Shown piece after piece: positions 10,609 to 22,180 of a stretch of 64,000 nucleotides of DNA (position 1 is its first letter; every line of letters starts with the position of its first letter). Both the position numbers and the translations under genes were made by a program. The DNA is from Clavelina lepadiformis. Its lineage: Eukaryota > Chordata > Ascidiacea > Aplousobranchia > Clavelinidae. The notes beneath the pieces are model-generated. The model was given only the letters and a program-made list of their open reading frames with translations, was not told the origin of the DNA and searched no databases. The stretch lies in assembly GCF_947623445.1 (NCBI RefSeq), contig NC_135244.1, forward strand, positions 17,484,860 to 17,548,859. Reading direction: 5' to 3'.

Positions 10609-10709
10609 TTTGCAACAATTCAGACAGAAATTACTAACAATATATTACCAACGATCTATCACACAAGCAAATAGTTAAGTTTTACTCTATAAGTTGCTTA
10701 AAATTATGT

Positions 10710-10782
10710 GACCCACCGGTGGGTCAAATCGCACTGACTACAAAATAGTTTGTGTTTAATGCGATATGACCCACCGGTGTCC
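10710..10782. repeat. Subterminal palindromes of the piggyBac-like element, right side
   Basis: A perfect copy of GACCCACCGGTGGGTC lies at 10710-10725, and a decayed copy starts at 10768. With the left-side set they flank the transposase remnant. Confidence 0.75.
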
Positions 10783-11297
10783 AAACGATTAAACTGTCTG
10801 AAAGAACTCCTTAAAGCGAAGAAAACATGTGGACGAAATTTGGCGGGAAAGCTCTGGCGGCAACTAACGGTACAGAAAGTTAAAATAATCGCAACACAAG
10901 AAAACAACGAAAATTCTGGATCGCAGCGAACGTGTTAAGGAAGAATTCATTAATTTCCCTTTTAAATGAAGTTTTGGCTCAGAAAATCTGAGCATCTTAA
11001 GTAAATAGAGTATAATCTTAACTAACTCAATGATCTTGCAGAACTGTCTATTGGAATAGTTGAAGCTGCTTAAGTTTCAATTTCCCTTGTCAATTTGTCA
11101 GTTTGCATTTTTATGAAAAAGTTGTCTGAATTTAAACAAAGTCTTCGATAAAATCTGCTTTTAATTATGTATTTTCAAAAACTATTTTCCTAAACTAAAC
11201 AGATGAAATTAAGTAGTACTTCTTAGAAATATTGTTTTTAAGAACTTTTTCTAACGGGTAAAACTATTTCAAATGGTTCTGAAAAAAAAGCGCAGTC

Positions 11298-12165
11298 TAT
11301 AAATATAAGCTTTAAAGCTTGATTTTCAAACTTCAGCAGAAGCGTTTCAACAAACGGATAAATATTTGTAAGGGTTTGCTTCAAGGTAACCAACATATTT
11401 TTAATGACATTTTAGTATAATATAAGTACAGTATAAGCTTATATTACTTAAGATGAATGTATAGTGCAATTACTTTTGAATCATTCACTTTGCCCTTTGT
11501 AATAATAACTTTTAAATGCATTATTTTGCATTTTTTAGATTTTACAAGGTTTTTAGCACGTCAAAATCATCATGCCTGGTTTTATTGACTTTATCATTAT
11601 TATAATATTGTAAAAAATTTAGGAGCTTTTTTATTAGCAAGGTAAGCACTCAATTTGAAAGCTACAGTATATTTGCCATTTATTTATTCTCAATCACATT
11701 TGAAAATAAATTTGTCTGAAAATGAACGTTGTGAAAAAATTATCAAGTATAGTTTTTATTTTGATATAAGCTTATTTATACTGTGGTTTAAGCTTGTTTA
11801 ATTTTTTTGCAGTAAGTTATTTTCAGTACGCGATAGCCTATTGTTTATTGTTTGTCTTTCTCCGTTTTAAATTCAGGATTTGTTTTAGAAGAAAATTTAT
11901 CATCGTTGTATTAACGACGATATACCTCAAGTACCTTGTTTACTTCTAGACTTGCTGCCCTCAATGTTGTTGAGCTAGGCTTACATGTTTATGTTTTTTT
12001 TCTGTGTCTATTAACTAACCAAATTTTTCTATTTCAGGTGTTCTTTAATTGTCACAAAACGCCTGAAGAAAATGAAAAATTAAATCAACTCAAAATAAGA
12101 TAAAAACAAAAGACATTTCGTGTGTGTAATTTCAATTACGTTGTCGTTGTAATAAAAGTTTAAAT
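11298..12165 (+). other. Predicted three-exon mini-gene of a third type
   Basis: TATAAATA lies at 11298-11305, followed by the leader block shared with 6056-6105. Exon 1 ends at 11385 (TCAAG before GTAACC). Exon 2 is 11539-11641 (acceptor TTTTTTAG, donor GTAAGC). Exon 3 starts at 12038 after TATTTCAG, and AATAAA lies at 12151-12156. The architecture matches the 20-aa mini-genes, but exon 2 and exon 3 sequences differ. Confidence 0.45.
11572..11613 (+). CDS. 13-aa hydrophobic micropeptide ORF
   Basis: MPGFIDFIIIIIL then stop, inside predicted exon 2 and starting at the first ATG of the predicted message (exon 1 has none). As in the related genes, the ORF is entirely hydrophobic after the first residues. 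It is too short to assign on sequence alone; a non-coding RNA is at least as likely. Confidence 0.3.
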   Translation: MPGFIDFIIIIIL

Positions 12166-13590
12166 GTATTCTTTGACATTTTCCATCGAAATGGCTAGAA
12201 ATCTTGTGTTAGGTCAAATTGAATGTCAAATGCCATACTATATACTGATGTAGGCAAATTGATAAGTAAAAAACTGAAACCACTAACGTATTTGGGGAGG
12301 ACCATTGGGCCATGGCACCCCCTCAAGAGTATAGCTCGTAAACCTCAGAACAAACACAACTGTCTGTGACGGTATCACCAGTAGATTAGTGCAGAAGAAC
12401 AACATGGTTAGTGACCTTGATGTTACACGACCTTCAATTACGGCAACCGATCAAATAAACACAACAACTCTAATCATGAAAATCGAAGTGGCGTTTTGAA
12501 TTTTTTTATGTGGTGTGCGGATGTTGAGCGCGCGCTGACGCCACAGCTTAAAGGAAAATATATTTTGCATGTTACTTTCCTGTTTAACCTGGTTCATTTG
12601 GTTAATTTGTGTCTTTAAAGGCTGAATTATGCTTCAAAATATTTGTTCTCAGCTTTGTAACTTTGACGTGTCGGAAAAAGTCAGATGATATCAAAAGGCC
12701 TTATAGGCTTTGTAGCCTATATACAGTATTAAAGAAGTACAATACAGTATCCTTGGAATTGGGAGGAAGTTACTTTCTGCGATGAGCGACGTTTAATGCG
12801 ATGTTGCGTAAACGGCCTTTGACCCATTTAAGTCAATGCAGTTTTTGCACTTTTTGCAGTAGTGTCCCATTTCCCCCCAAGTTGCCCCAGTTTTGTGCTT
12901 GCCAATCGGCTCACGCTTTATCAATATTAAAAAATTAGTATCGTTGGAATTGACAGGACTTTCTGTGTCCGCGACATGCTTCGTTTTTGACGAAGACCCA
13001 ACATAGATTCAACTACTGGTGGCGAAACTTCCCTTGTATTTGTTACGGAATAACTCGTCACGTACTGTCGCAATTACAGTAAAGTTTCAACAGAGGCCGG
13101 AGCGGGCCTTCCTACGTATTCCTACGCCAGAATTTAAGTTATTTCTTTAACTAGGTTAAGAGATAGCAAGGTTCAAATCATAGCTGGGCAATTGCTCTTT
13201 TTAACAGCGCGTTACTTACCCTCACGCTCTTTTTGTCGTCCCGAGTCTTTTTAGTATTTCTAAAGTATATGCCCTATTATCACCATGATCACGTCAGATT
13301 GTTACTTATTAATTGCCTAAAGTTAGTCTCAAAACAAGCTTCCCTTTTTCAGAGCATATAGCGTCTTAAAGCAGTGAAAAAATTTAGATTTTCAATTTAA
13401 CTAAATTTTTTATGAAACTGCTTTTATTTTGTGCTTTCATAGTGTTTTTTTTGTGCAAAAAAAGAGCGACGATCGAATAGCACTAAAATAGGAGCGTGCC
13501 TCTGCTCCCGCTTCCAAAAAAGGAGCGCGTTCGTTCTCATATGTGGTTCTAATGAAGACTATAAATTATTTCCTAAGTTGTGTTTTAGCG
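12166..13590. other. Intergenic sequence
   Basis: No reading frame with family resemblance and no clear terminal repeats were found. A GC-richer stretch lies around 13080-13540. Confidence 0.5.
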
Positions 13591-13595
13591 TTTAC

Positions 13596-14409
13596 CAGAC
13601 GCCAGATTATCGGGATTCCCCTTCTTTCTCAGGATTTTGTTGTTTCGTTGAGTTGGTCCAATTTCAGTCCCGTTATGAAGGGATTGTTGGTTTGTGGCTA
13701 AGGTAGGTTTCATGCTTTTGGACAGACTAGAGTTAAGGGTCTTGAAGTCATTTTCCCATTAAAAAGTTCTCAGTTTATTGACGGAAATATCTGAAATTAG
13801 TGTAATGAATACTAGAAAAATGCGTAGTTTTGACTTTCGTAGGAGGACTTCCCCGGAAGTTGATGACGTAGGAAGGTAATTTTTGTGACGTCTCTTCTAA
13901 TGACATCATAACTCGGAGTATTTGAGATGGTTGTGCCTTGTTCATTTCTGCACTAGAGTCTAGTGTATTAGTATAGTAATCTAAAGAACTTGCTACATTT
14001 GCTCTTACTTGCCTTATAACACTTATAAGCAATGCCGTAGTGGAGAGGGTGTTCTCTCTATTAACTTGCATAAAAACTAAAGCAAGAAATAGACTTCAGC
14101 TGTCTCTATTGGAATCAACAATTAGAATTAGAGCAGAACTCTTGACTTCTAATAAGTGCTGTAAGGAATTTGTTCCTTCAACCAAAATGTTGAGTAGATT
14201 CAAAGCTGACATTTTATATTCTAAGAAATTCTCTACTGAGTCTATCAACAATGAAGAGGACAACCTTTTTGAAGAAGAAATTTTTATGTAATTTATGTGT
14301 AACTTGTGATTAAATTGTAATTTTGTGGTTAGTAAAATTATTTGGCTTTCTTTGGCTTTTATTTTTTCTCATCTTGGCTTTATTTGATCACTGGGATCTG
14401 GCAACCCTG
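13596..14409 (+). mobile_element. hAT transposon fragment with the transposase C-terminus
   Basis: The right end reads as CAGGGTTGCCAGAT on the minus strand, typical of hAT ends. A similar motif (CAGACGCCAGAT) at 13596 may be the left end. No matching 8-bp target duplication is seen, so the left boundary is tentative. It carries the hAT dimerisation domain at about 14000-14290. Most of the transposase is missing. Confidence 0.6.
14000..14291 (+). pseudogene. hAT transposase C-terminal dimerisation domain remnant
   Basis: The frame reads SNAVVERVFSLLTCIKTKAR then NRLQLSLLESTIRIRAEL, the signature of the hAT-family C-terminal dimerisation region (SNA.vERvFS, KTKkRNRL). It continues through CCKEFVPSTKMLSRFK to a stop at 14289-14291. 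No DDE catalytic core or BED finger is recognisable upstream. Confidence 0.75.
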
Positions 14410-14807
14410 CACTAGACCCGAATTTCATCTCATGTTTGAATAGTCAAGTACCGTACTTTGTCTCATGCACATCGTCTATATGGCCTACAGCCCATCTCCC
14501 GCGCACTAAGCAAACATATCTGATTATCAATATGTGCGATAAACTTTTAGCCTACACTTTCATGGCGTTTGTAAAAAAAACACCAGCAAAGTTGGCTGCC
14601 TGAATGCAGTCTTATAATGAATATAGCATTCATGCTTCAGTGCTATTGTGCCAAGATTTGTGCTTTTCAACCTTTGCATGCACAATTTTTCTTCAAAAAC
14701 TGCCAAACATTTCAGTCAAGCACTCTACAGTCATGCTGATCCTTTATGGAAGCTTGCGTTTTAGTACAGGGAGATTCAGCCAAAATAATTAAGATCTCTG
14801 TATTAAG

Positions 14808-15305
14808 CAGTGATCGAAACAATTCTTTATGGTCATGATACAAGCTAAATCAGTAACAGTGCAAGTCCAAGTTGAGTCATTTAATTACATTCTCAAGTTG
14901 AGTCAGTAATGTTTATTAAGTCCAAGTCTGAGCCCAAGTCTTAACACGTACTAAGTCACAAACACATGACCATTTACGATATATTTTTTGTTTTAGATTG
15001 ATAACATAAGGCTTTTTAAATACTCGTAGTGTAAATATAAGCATAAAATCTGAGTTTATCCATTTCTGGCACTTTTGCACATATACAATGAAAGTATGGC
15101 GTAGTGATTTTTGACTAAATTTTTTCACAAATGAATATTGGTTATTTGGTTTACAGCAATTTAAAATAATGGGATATTAATGTCTTGGGACTCGAGTCAA
15201 GTCAACCGAAATTTCCACATTAACAAGAGTCAATTCATGTAAAGGCACTAAAACACAAACAAGTGAAGTCTTTCCACAAAGCTAACTTGAGTTTTTCCAT
15301 CTCTG
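14808..15305. mobile_element. Non-autonomous hAT-type element (about 498 bp)
   Basis: The ends are CAGTGATCGAAA on the left and, on the minus strand, CAGAGATGGAAAAA on the right. The flanks GTATTAAG (14800-14807) and GTTTTATG (15306-15313) agree at six of eight bases, as an aged 8-bp duplication would. The interior has repeated GTCCAAGT / CAAGTTGAGTCA motifs near 14865-14940, CGAGTCAAGTCAACC near 15190, and no coding capacity. Confidence 0.7.
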
Positions 15306-15313
15306 GTTTTATG

Positions 15314-15886
15314 CCACACCAATATTAAAAACTCTAATTACTTTTTACCACAACTAATTCCTATTATAATAAATGGAGACCATTATAAGGCCATTTCAGA
15401 TGGGAGGGTTTGCTGTGTTTTGGTGAGAAATCTCATGCACAACAAGAAGAAACAATAGCTATTATTTGTACAACTAATATTATTCTTCGCGCTCTTGTTA
15501 AACTATCCAATCTGAAGGCCATTGAATTCAACGTGCTTATCCATGCCACTTTCAAGTTACAACTGTCAAGAAATGAAACTAATGGGAAATTCACTGCACT
15601 TGCAATCTTAGTAAGCGTGTCACTTGTGATATTTTGTGACACAGTTTTTTGAAGCCACACCAGAAATGTTGTTTAAAAGATGATATTTACACCACTGGCT
15701 TCATGGTATTCGCCACACCGGAGATCTTCAAAGTGTCATACAAACTTTCCATACAGGTTGTTGGTCCGCCGGATAATACATTTTTTTCTTTATTTGCAGA
15801 AATTGATTTAAATTATATAACTGGAAGATTTTTTTTCACCCACAATCTCTCAGTCAGAAACAGCCTGCAAGTGATTACGATTTGAA
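15314..15886. other. Intergenic and probable 5'UTR region of the CHPF gene
   Basis: No coding similarity was found. Open frames here (for example 15410-15652) have no recognisable motifs. The stretch immediately upstream of the ATG at 15887 is a plausible leader. No TATA box is obvious. Confidence 0.45.
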
Positions 15887-18800
15887 ATGAAACCTGCAAG
15901 GCAAAATCAGCGATTGGGACATAATTTTTTGCCTTTCTGTGCTGGAATTGCATGTGGAATTTTTATTTCTATCTTTCTCTTCCTACTCTTTGCATCACCT
16001 GCGATTTTTCACCAACTCCTTCCCGGTGGAGGCAGGGTTACTGATTCTGATGAGTACAGTCGAAGTTTAAATCCAGTTCAACATGAGTTTGGTCACAAAC
16101 AGCCAGGTTTGTTGGTTTTGTTATTGAATCTACCTTTACGGAAATGCATGTGACTTGCAGGCTTGAGGGCCTTAAACTTTGTTTGTAAGAAACTTTGTGT
16201 AAGAATCTAGATCATGTTGGAAAATTCGCTTTCACTGTGCCAGGTAAGTACATCAATAGAGTTTGTGCCAAACTTTACACCACATTGTCAACAGAATAAG
16301 TATAATATAGAATATAGCAAAACAGCAATGGTGCACTTCAGTAAACTTGCGCATAAGTCAGTTTGTTTAAAATTTACATCAGTCTCTACTAGATAACTTT
16401 GGGCTTGGAAAGCTAATTGTGATATGTTATGTTTGTTTGCAATGCGATTTTTAGAAAAGCTTTAAAAGTATCTAAATCCGACATACAAAAGTAAACTAAT
16501 ATTTAAATTCTTATATACTTTAAGGAGGTAATGATGTTTTGGGAGTGGATAGAAAGTTATCACAGGATGAAAGGGCCTTTATTCCCTCTTCAAATCAGAA
16601 TAAATCAATTCCAATTCAAGTGCAACCTGACCCGATTCTAGTTGAGGTATGCTTTCCTTGCCGAATGCATGTTTGTTGTTGGTAGTTTTGTTTAGTATAT
16701 AATCGAAAACACAGTTTTTAGATCAAGTTAAATACCACTACTTCGAAACAATTCTGGAAAATATAGCAGATTTTGGCAATAGATTTAATGTGCTAAATCC
16801 AAAAGAAACCCTTGATGACGTTGATGTGCACTGTTTTTTCATGTTCATTAGTATAATTTGATCTTTAAAGACGAATTGCACATGCTTATCGGTATCAACA
16901 TGCAGTTTGGACATATAAATAAGATTTGCAGATCTTTTGCATGAGCATGCCTCAGTTAGTGTTGTGGCTAGGGATGGGCCAATATGACCCCAAACCCAAA
17001 TAGATTTGTCAAATAATGCCTGTGTCAAGCTTTATGAAAGATTCAGGCGAATACGAATGACTAACCCACATACAGTACAACATAACTTTATCGACTTTGG
17101 TAAAAATGATGATCTGGTTTTCGAGTTGAGCTGAAGTAAGATCAAAATTCTTTATGTTAAATGAAGGTCATTTACGTTATGATTTTCGTGTTTTTTTTCG
17201 TAATTATGTTTAAACATATATCATACAGTTAAAACAAAACTCTTCGTTTTACATCATATTACAAGCGAGATTTGACAAGTTTTTATTGAAATTTTAGGGA
17301 TTTGCACTAATTTGAATACATTTGGGATTTTTTTATGTCAAACTTTATAATATTCGGGTTCAATCTTCTTCCTTATAGCACATGCTTTGTTTTAACTTCA
17401 AACAAAGAATTTCAATAAAAAATTGCATCACAGGACCCAGCTTGGGAGTCGAAACTGTCACCAGTCCATATACCTGGTTATTTATCTCAAGAACTTAAGT
17501 TAAAGAAGAAAGTTTTTGTTGCCATCTTAAATCCGTCTATGGCAACTGCACCCATAATGAAGCTACTACAAAAAACTTGGGCAAAAGGTTTCATAGGATT
17601 AAAAATAGGGTTTTTAAATTGTGTATTGTTATTATGTCGTGACATCATGTGTATATAATATTAAATGGGGTACATAGCTAAAATATTGATTCTTGGAAAA
17701 ACCTGTTTTAAATATGATTGATAAACGTATTGTGGTAAGATTGTTCATATCATATTATTAAATTTATTACATGCATGTACAATACATATATAGACTGGAT
17801 ACATAGTGGAAATGGAGATATGACAATCTATACTCCAATGGGCTCAGACGTTAGACAAAGCAGTGAAGTAAAAGTTCATCATCTTTCAGGTAGTCTGACA
17901 CATACAGAAAACATTTTTGTATTAATTTTATTTGTAATTTAAGTGTTTTGATGTAATTAATATATAGTTTATTAATGGACTCATTAGTATGCTGATTGAT
18001 TTTACACACACACACACATTTATATATGTATCTATTTTTTGTCTTATTTTAGTCCTGCCAAAAGATGCTCTTGTGCCAAGCAGTACAATGCTTTATCAAG
18101 CACTTGGCGATTTATGCAGTCAACACATAGACACTCACCAGCATTTTTTCATTGCAAACAGCAACAGTTATATTAACTTGCCGCGATTGCTAAACTTCAC
18201 CAATCACCTTGATGAGATGAAATTGCTATGGATTGGTAAATGTTTTTTAATAAAAATGTCTCATGGTGTCAAATAATGAAGTGTAATATGTTTTGCAGCT
18301 CTTTCCATTAGACTTGTTAGAGACTTTGACCTAGTCACATCCATATGTCTGTTTTGCTATATAAATTTGTCTTAAAAATCGCTACTGAAATTACGATTTT
18401 CCGTATTTTTACAGGGAAAAAGGTTATAACTGCTCCTGCACAGAAACAGTTTACCAATGATCCTGAATTGTACTGTGCCACTGGTCCTGGTTTTCTTTTG
18501 TCACGAAATGCATTGCAGATGCTCTGTCCAAGACTACAGACTTGTCAAGTGGAATACTCGGCAGATGACGTTGATCTTGGTCTGCTTCTTGGTAGATGTT
18601 TGAAAAGGTTTTTAAACATAAACTGCACCTATTCAGAAAAGGTTTGAAAATATTACTTGGTAGTTCCGTGGCTTATATTTCACACTTATGTTATAAAACT
18701 GTCTAACTATATCTTTAAACTGAATAATTTTAAGTCTGATGTAGTTTATATAACTTTAATGATATTTATTTATTATCATCATCTTGTATATTGTGTTGCA

Positions 18801-21446
18801 TTACTTAGTGAGATCTTTGATAGCATTTAACAGATTGATGTGTCTTCAAAGGATTTTTTTTATGAAATGGTCGACCATTTTCTTGACCCATACTCTGACA
18901 CCTGTCCCTACAAAGAAAGTATATCACTCCATCCGGTGTCAGATGAAAACTCTCTTTTTAAACTGCATCATTTCTTTCTGAATCAACAACTTAATGAAAC
19001 AAAAAGGTTTCTTTTCATGAACAAATTTGCTTGCTATTTGTACCATGTTTATAGTTGTTTGTGCAGGACAGTACTGCACTACAAGCTGGATCTGTCTATG
19101 TAATTTTAAGAAATGTTGATGAATAAAATTGTACTGTATTATGAAAGTTTTAATTGTAGCAATAATGCAGTAACTAGGAAAAGGTAACAGACAAGCCATT
19201 TTGTTTGGTTTAATTCTAATCATGAAATTATAGAATGAATGAATACTACCACAACGTGATCCAAAACATGGATCGTGTTCTTGTGCAAGAAGGTGGAATG
19301 GCAGATGATAGGCTTATACTCGGAAGGGACGGCAATGCCAACAGGTCAATTTATTTTTCATAATCTTCACTTTTTAACCTCAGAAAAATTGTATGTCATT
19401 TTAAAAACTTTTTTTACTTTAGGTACCAGCATGGTGATGTCATAACCTGGGACTTAATTGAATCAATTAATAAAGGTAGTTACAAGCTCTACACCGTTGA
19501 TGGAGGCCAACCAAGTAGGGATTTGACTTTTTCTGATGAAATAGTTCTCAATAAAGTCAAGAGCATTGCAAAGAAACAAATGGAGGTAATCAATGTTGTC
19601 CTAACTTCATTTATTGTTGTATTTTTCAAGAATTTATTGGATATTGTCTTCCCAAACAGGATACTGATGGCATTAGAGGTAGATTATCGACTGGCAACGT
19701 ATTTCGAAGAGTTGTGCCTGGCGTTGGTTATCAGTACATGGTTGACTTGAGGAAAGATAACAAAGAGGTAAAACTGTTGCTAGCCCTATTTTCTTCCTAC
19801 TTTTAAACGCTTGATTTTCATTTGGTTTTGTTGTTGACATTTTATAACTTATTCCCTGCAAGAAATCACAATTTGAATGTCTTCAGGTGGCAACTGTTTA
19901 TGTGGACCAACCATACGATCGTATGCAGGCGGTATCCACACATCTTGCTCCAGACGTCACTGTTAATTTTGTACTTCCGCTTCAGGATGGATCTCCATAT
20001 TTCAAGGAGTTTATGCAGATGTTTGAACAGGTTTCCTTATTTCAGCAAAATGTGTTAAAATGCAGGGATTTGCAAAGGTTTTATTTAAAAATGTTTAGTT
20101 TAAGATTTTAATTGATAAACTTTATTGCATATTGTGATTACTCTGTTTTGTGTTTATTATATCACATAGTTCACTCCTTTTAAATCTAATTTTTATTAAT
20201 TTAAGGCTTGCATGTCGGTTGAACAAGCAGAAAAAATATCACTTCTTGTCATATTGTACGTGTCGCCTTCGTTCGATCAGCAGAAATCAGAAACCCTCAG
20301 TCTTCTAAATTTGTATAAACAGAAGTATCATCACCTTTCACTTCGGTATTGATATATCTTCCAGTACATTGTTGTGAGCAGTATGACAAAATGTGCTATA
20401 CTTTGTGCAACCTTGCATCGGTTGTCTTTTTTAATAAACAAATTTTTAACTTAACTTTGGTTTTTGCAACCAGATGGATTAATGCTCAGGCTAAGCCATA
20501 TTCCCATGTGGAGGGCACTGCAATGGCAATACAGGCCTTGCATTCAGATATGAATGATAAAACACTTATTTGTTCAACTCACCTTTTCACACAGGTAATT
20601 GGTTGTGAATATGATTATTGATTACTGTGCTTGTGCACAATTAACATATTATTGAGCAAAACGTAATGCATTTATATGCCTGCTGTGAAATACGATTTAA
20701 AATTTACATGTTTTATTAAATATACTTGGTATTCAAAATAAGATAAAGTATCATTTTCTTTTACTTGATCACTAAATGACGGCTGTGAAAATTCTCATGG
20801 TCGAGCGTATTATTTACAGATGTCTCCTGAATTCCTCCATCATGCGAAATTGAATACGATACATGGTGAGCAATTATTCTTCCCAATCCCATTCCAACGT
20901 CTCAATACAACCGTGAGTTATTCTGTAGCAGCTTGTTTATCATTTGAACGGTTATCAACAATTCTATAATGGAGCTCTGAAATTTGTAATTTTATTGCAC
21001 TAAAGTTGAAGCTGATGGCACAGTTATGACAAATAAGAATGTTTGCAGGATGAGAATAGCGAAGAAATTTCAAAATCCAACGGATTTTGGAGAACATTTG
21101 ATTATTCCACATTCTGTGGTTATAAGCAAGATATTACAAGGGCTTGTGGTGGTGAAGCATTCAAAAGGTGAAGGAAATGTTCTACCAAAGTGGAACCTAC
21201 CAATTTTAACCCATTTATATATTACAGTTTTAATAAGCTTAGATAAACATATGTTACAGTGGAGCGGATTTGTATGAGCAAGCATTGACATCGGGTCTGG
21301 ATGTCTTCAGAGCTCCGGAGCACGCTTTATCTGCGAAATGGCATGAAAGAGACTGTCATGACGTTCACTTGGCAAAATCAGAACAGAAGTTTTGTGGAGA
21401 AATGTCAAAAAACCTCCATCTTTCAGCAAGTGTCATTCTACGCTAG
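15887..21446 (+). CDS. CHPF: Chondroitin polymerizing factor (CHPF/CHPF2 type), 786 aa
   Basis: Sixteen coding exons in consistent phase: 15887-16106, 16525-16646, 17434-17587, 17794-17889, 18053-18235, 18415-18641, 18834-19006, 19234-19344, 19423-19585, 19660-19767, 19887-20030, 20206-20345, 20474-20594, 20820-20912, 21049-21167, 21260-21446. A signal anchor at about residues 14-40 (CGIFISIFLFLLFASP) makes it a type II Golgi membrane protein. The first glycosyltransferase-like domain is in exons 3-6 (ATGPGFLLSRNALQMLCPRL, DDVDLGLLLGRC). The second is in exons 9-16 (YEQALTSGLDVFRAPEHALS near the end). CHPF partners chondroitin synthase to polymerise GlcA-GalNAc chains. The length fits human CHPF (775 aa). 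DXD motifs are absent at both expected sites (FIANSNSY; CSTHLF), as in non-catalytic CHPF and not CHSY. It converges on DNAAF11. Confidence 0.9.
18004..18018. repeat. (CA)n microsatellite in a CHPF intron
   Basis: A short uninterrupted CA run lies about 35 bases upstream of the exon 5 acceptor. It sits near the pyrimidine tract and could be length-polymorphic. Confidence 0.7.
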
Positions 21447-22180
21447 CTTTGCTATAGCTCTATGTTCTTAAGTCATACACATAATCTGGCTGTGCTTAAT
21501 AGTGCCTATCATTGCCTTATGAATAGGCCTAGGACTTGAAGTGCCTAAGTTTTTTTCTAGAGCGATTGGATTTCGTGGATTGTCATCTTCTTGCTTTTAT
21601 ATTCATTACAAATAATTTATTTTAGTTCGTGTATCTTGTATTAGTTTTATATAATATAAGTTTTCAGTTTGTATCTGTGGTACTAAACTACATACCGTAG
21701 GTGAAACAGTCTTCTTGGTGCAGTATTTTGTTACTTTTTTATATTGAAATTCTTCAGTTTTTGTGCAATTGTTTGTTGCAAGATTGTGATTGTTATTCTC
21801 AAACAAACACTAAATGTGTGTTTATTGCATCATAGTTACTGTGCTGGAAACAGCAATCTGTAATGTTTGAAGACAAGCTACACTATTATGACATATTAGT
21901 TGCTTGTATTAAGTCATATGTCGCTTACAGTTTGTAATAAATATTTAAATTTTCAGCTTTGCACTTCCAAACCTTTTCTGTTAATCGGTTTGCGACCTTA
22001 AATCCTAGTTGAAAGACAGTTTAAGTTAATAAAGAAGGGTTAGAAGCTGTGGTCTAGCTCATATCTCATATCATATCAGCTTATTTCACAGTGCGAGATT
22101 TATTATTAAAGAACTTTAACTTACTAAATTGTTTTAAAAATGAGCACAAGTTTGAATTTTATACACGGTCAATGAGCAGC
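21447..22180. other. Convergent 3' regions of CHPF and DNAAF11
   Basis: The stop codons are only about 734 bases apart. On the plus strand AATAAA occurs at about 21936 and 22028. On the minus strand the complement (TTTATT) lies near 22099. The 3'UTRs therefore probably abut or overlap. No other feature is seen. Confidence 0.55.

Larger units (their letters stand above)
9759..10934. mobile_element. piggyBac-like DNA transposon, internally deleted
   Basis: The insertion is bounded by TTAA duplications (9755-9758 and 10935-10938) and by 15-bp terminal inverted repeats, CACGTTCGCTGCGAT. The tandem partner at about 5690 shows the uninterrupted site with a single TTAA. It carries several subterminal copies of a 16-bp palindrome and the N-terminal part of a transposase on the minus strand. 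At 1.18 kb it is too short for a full transposase, so it is a non-autonomous derivative. It inserted after the 4.1-kb duplication, or was lost from the other copy. Confidence 0.92.
6128..11340. repeat. Tandem duplication unit 2, interrupted by a piggyBac-like element
   Basis: Second direct copy of 2054-6127. Homology runs to 9758, is broken by the 1176-bp insertion at 9759-10934, and resumes at 10935 to about 11340, matching roughly 5690-6110 of unit 1. After the shared TATA and leader block near 11296-11345 the sequence diverges into a different mini-gene instead of repeating the 20-aa gene. Confidence 0.88.

Noticed and set aside
16970-17400. Possible MITE starting TAGGGATGGGCCAATAT in a CHPF intron
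   Set aside because: No matching inverted end or target duplication was found.
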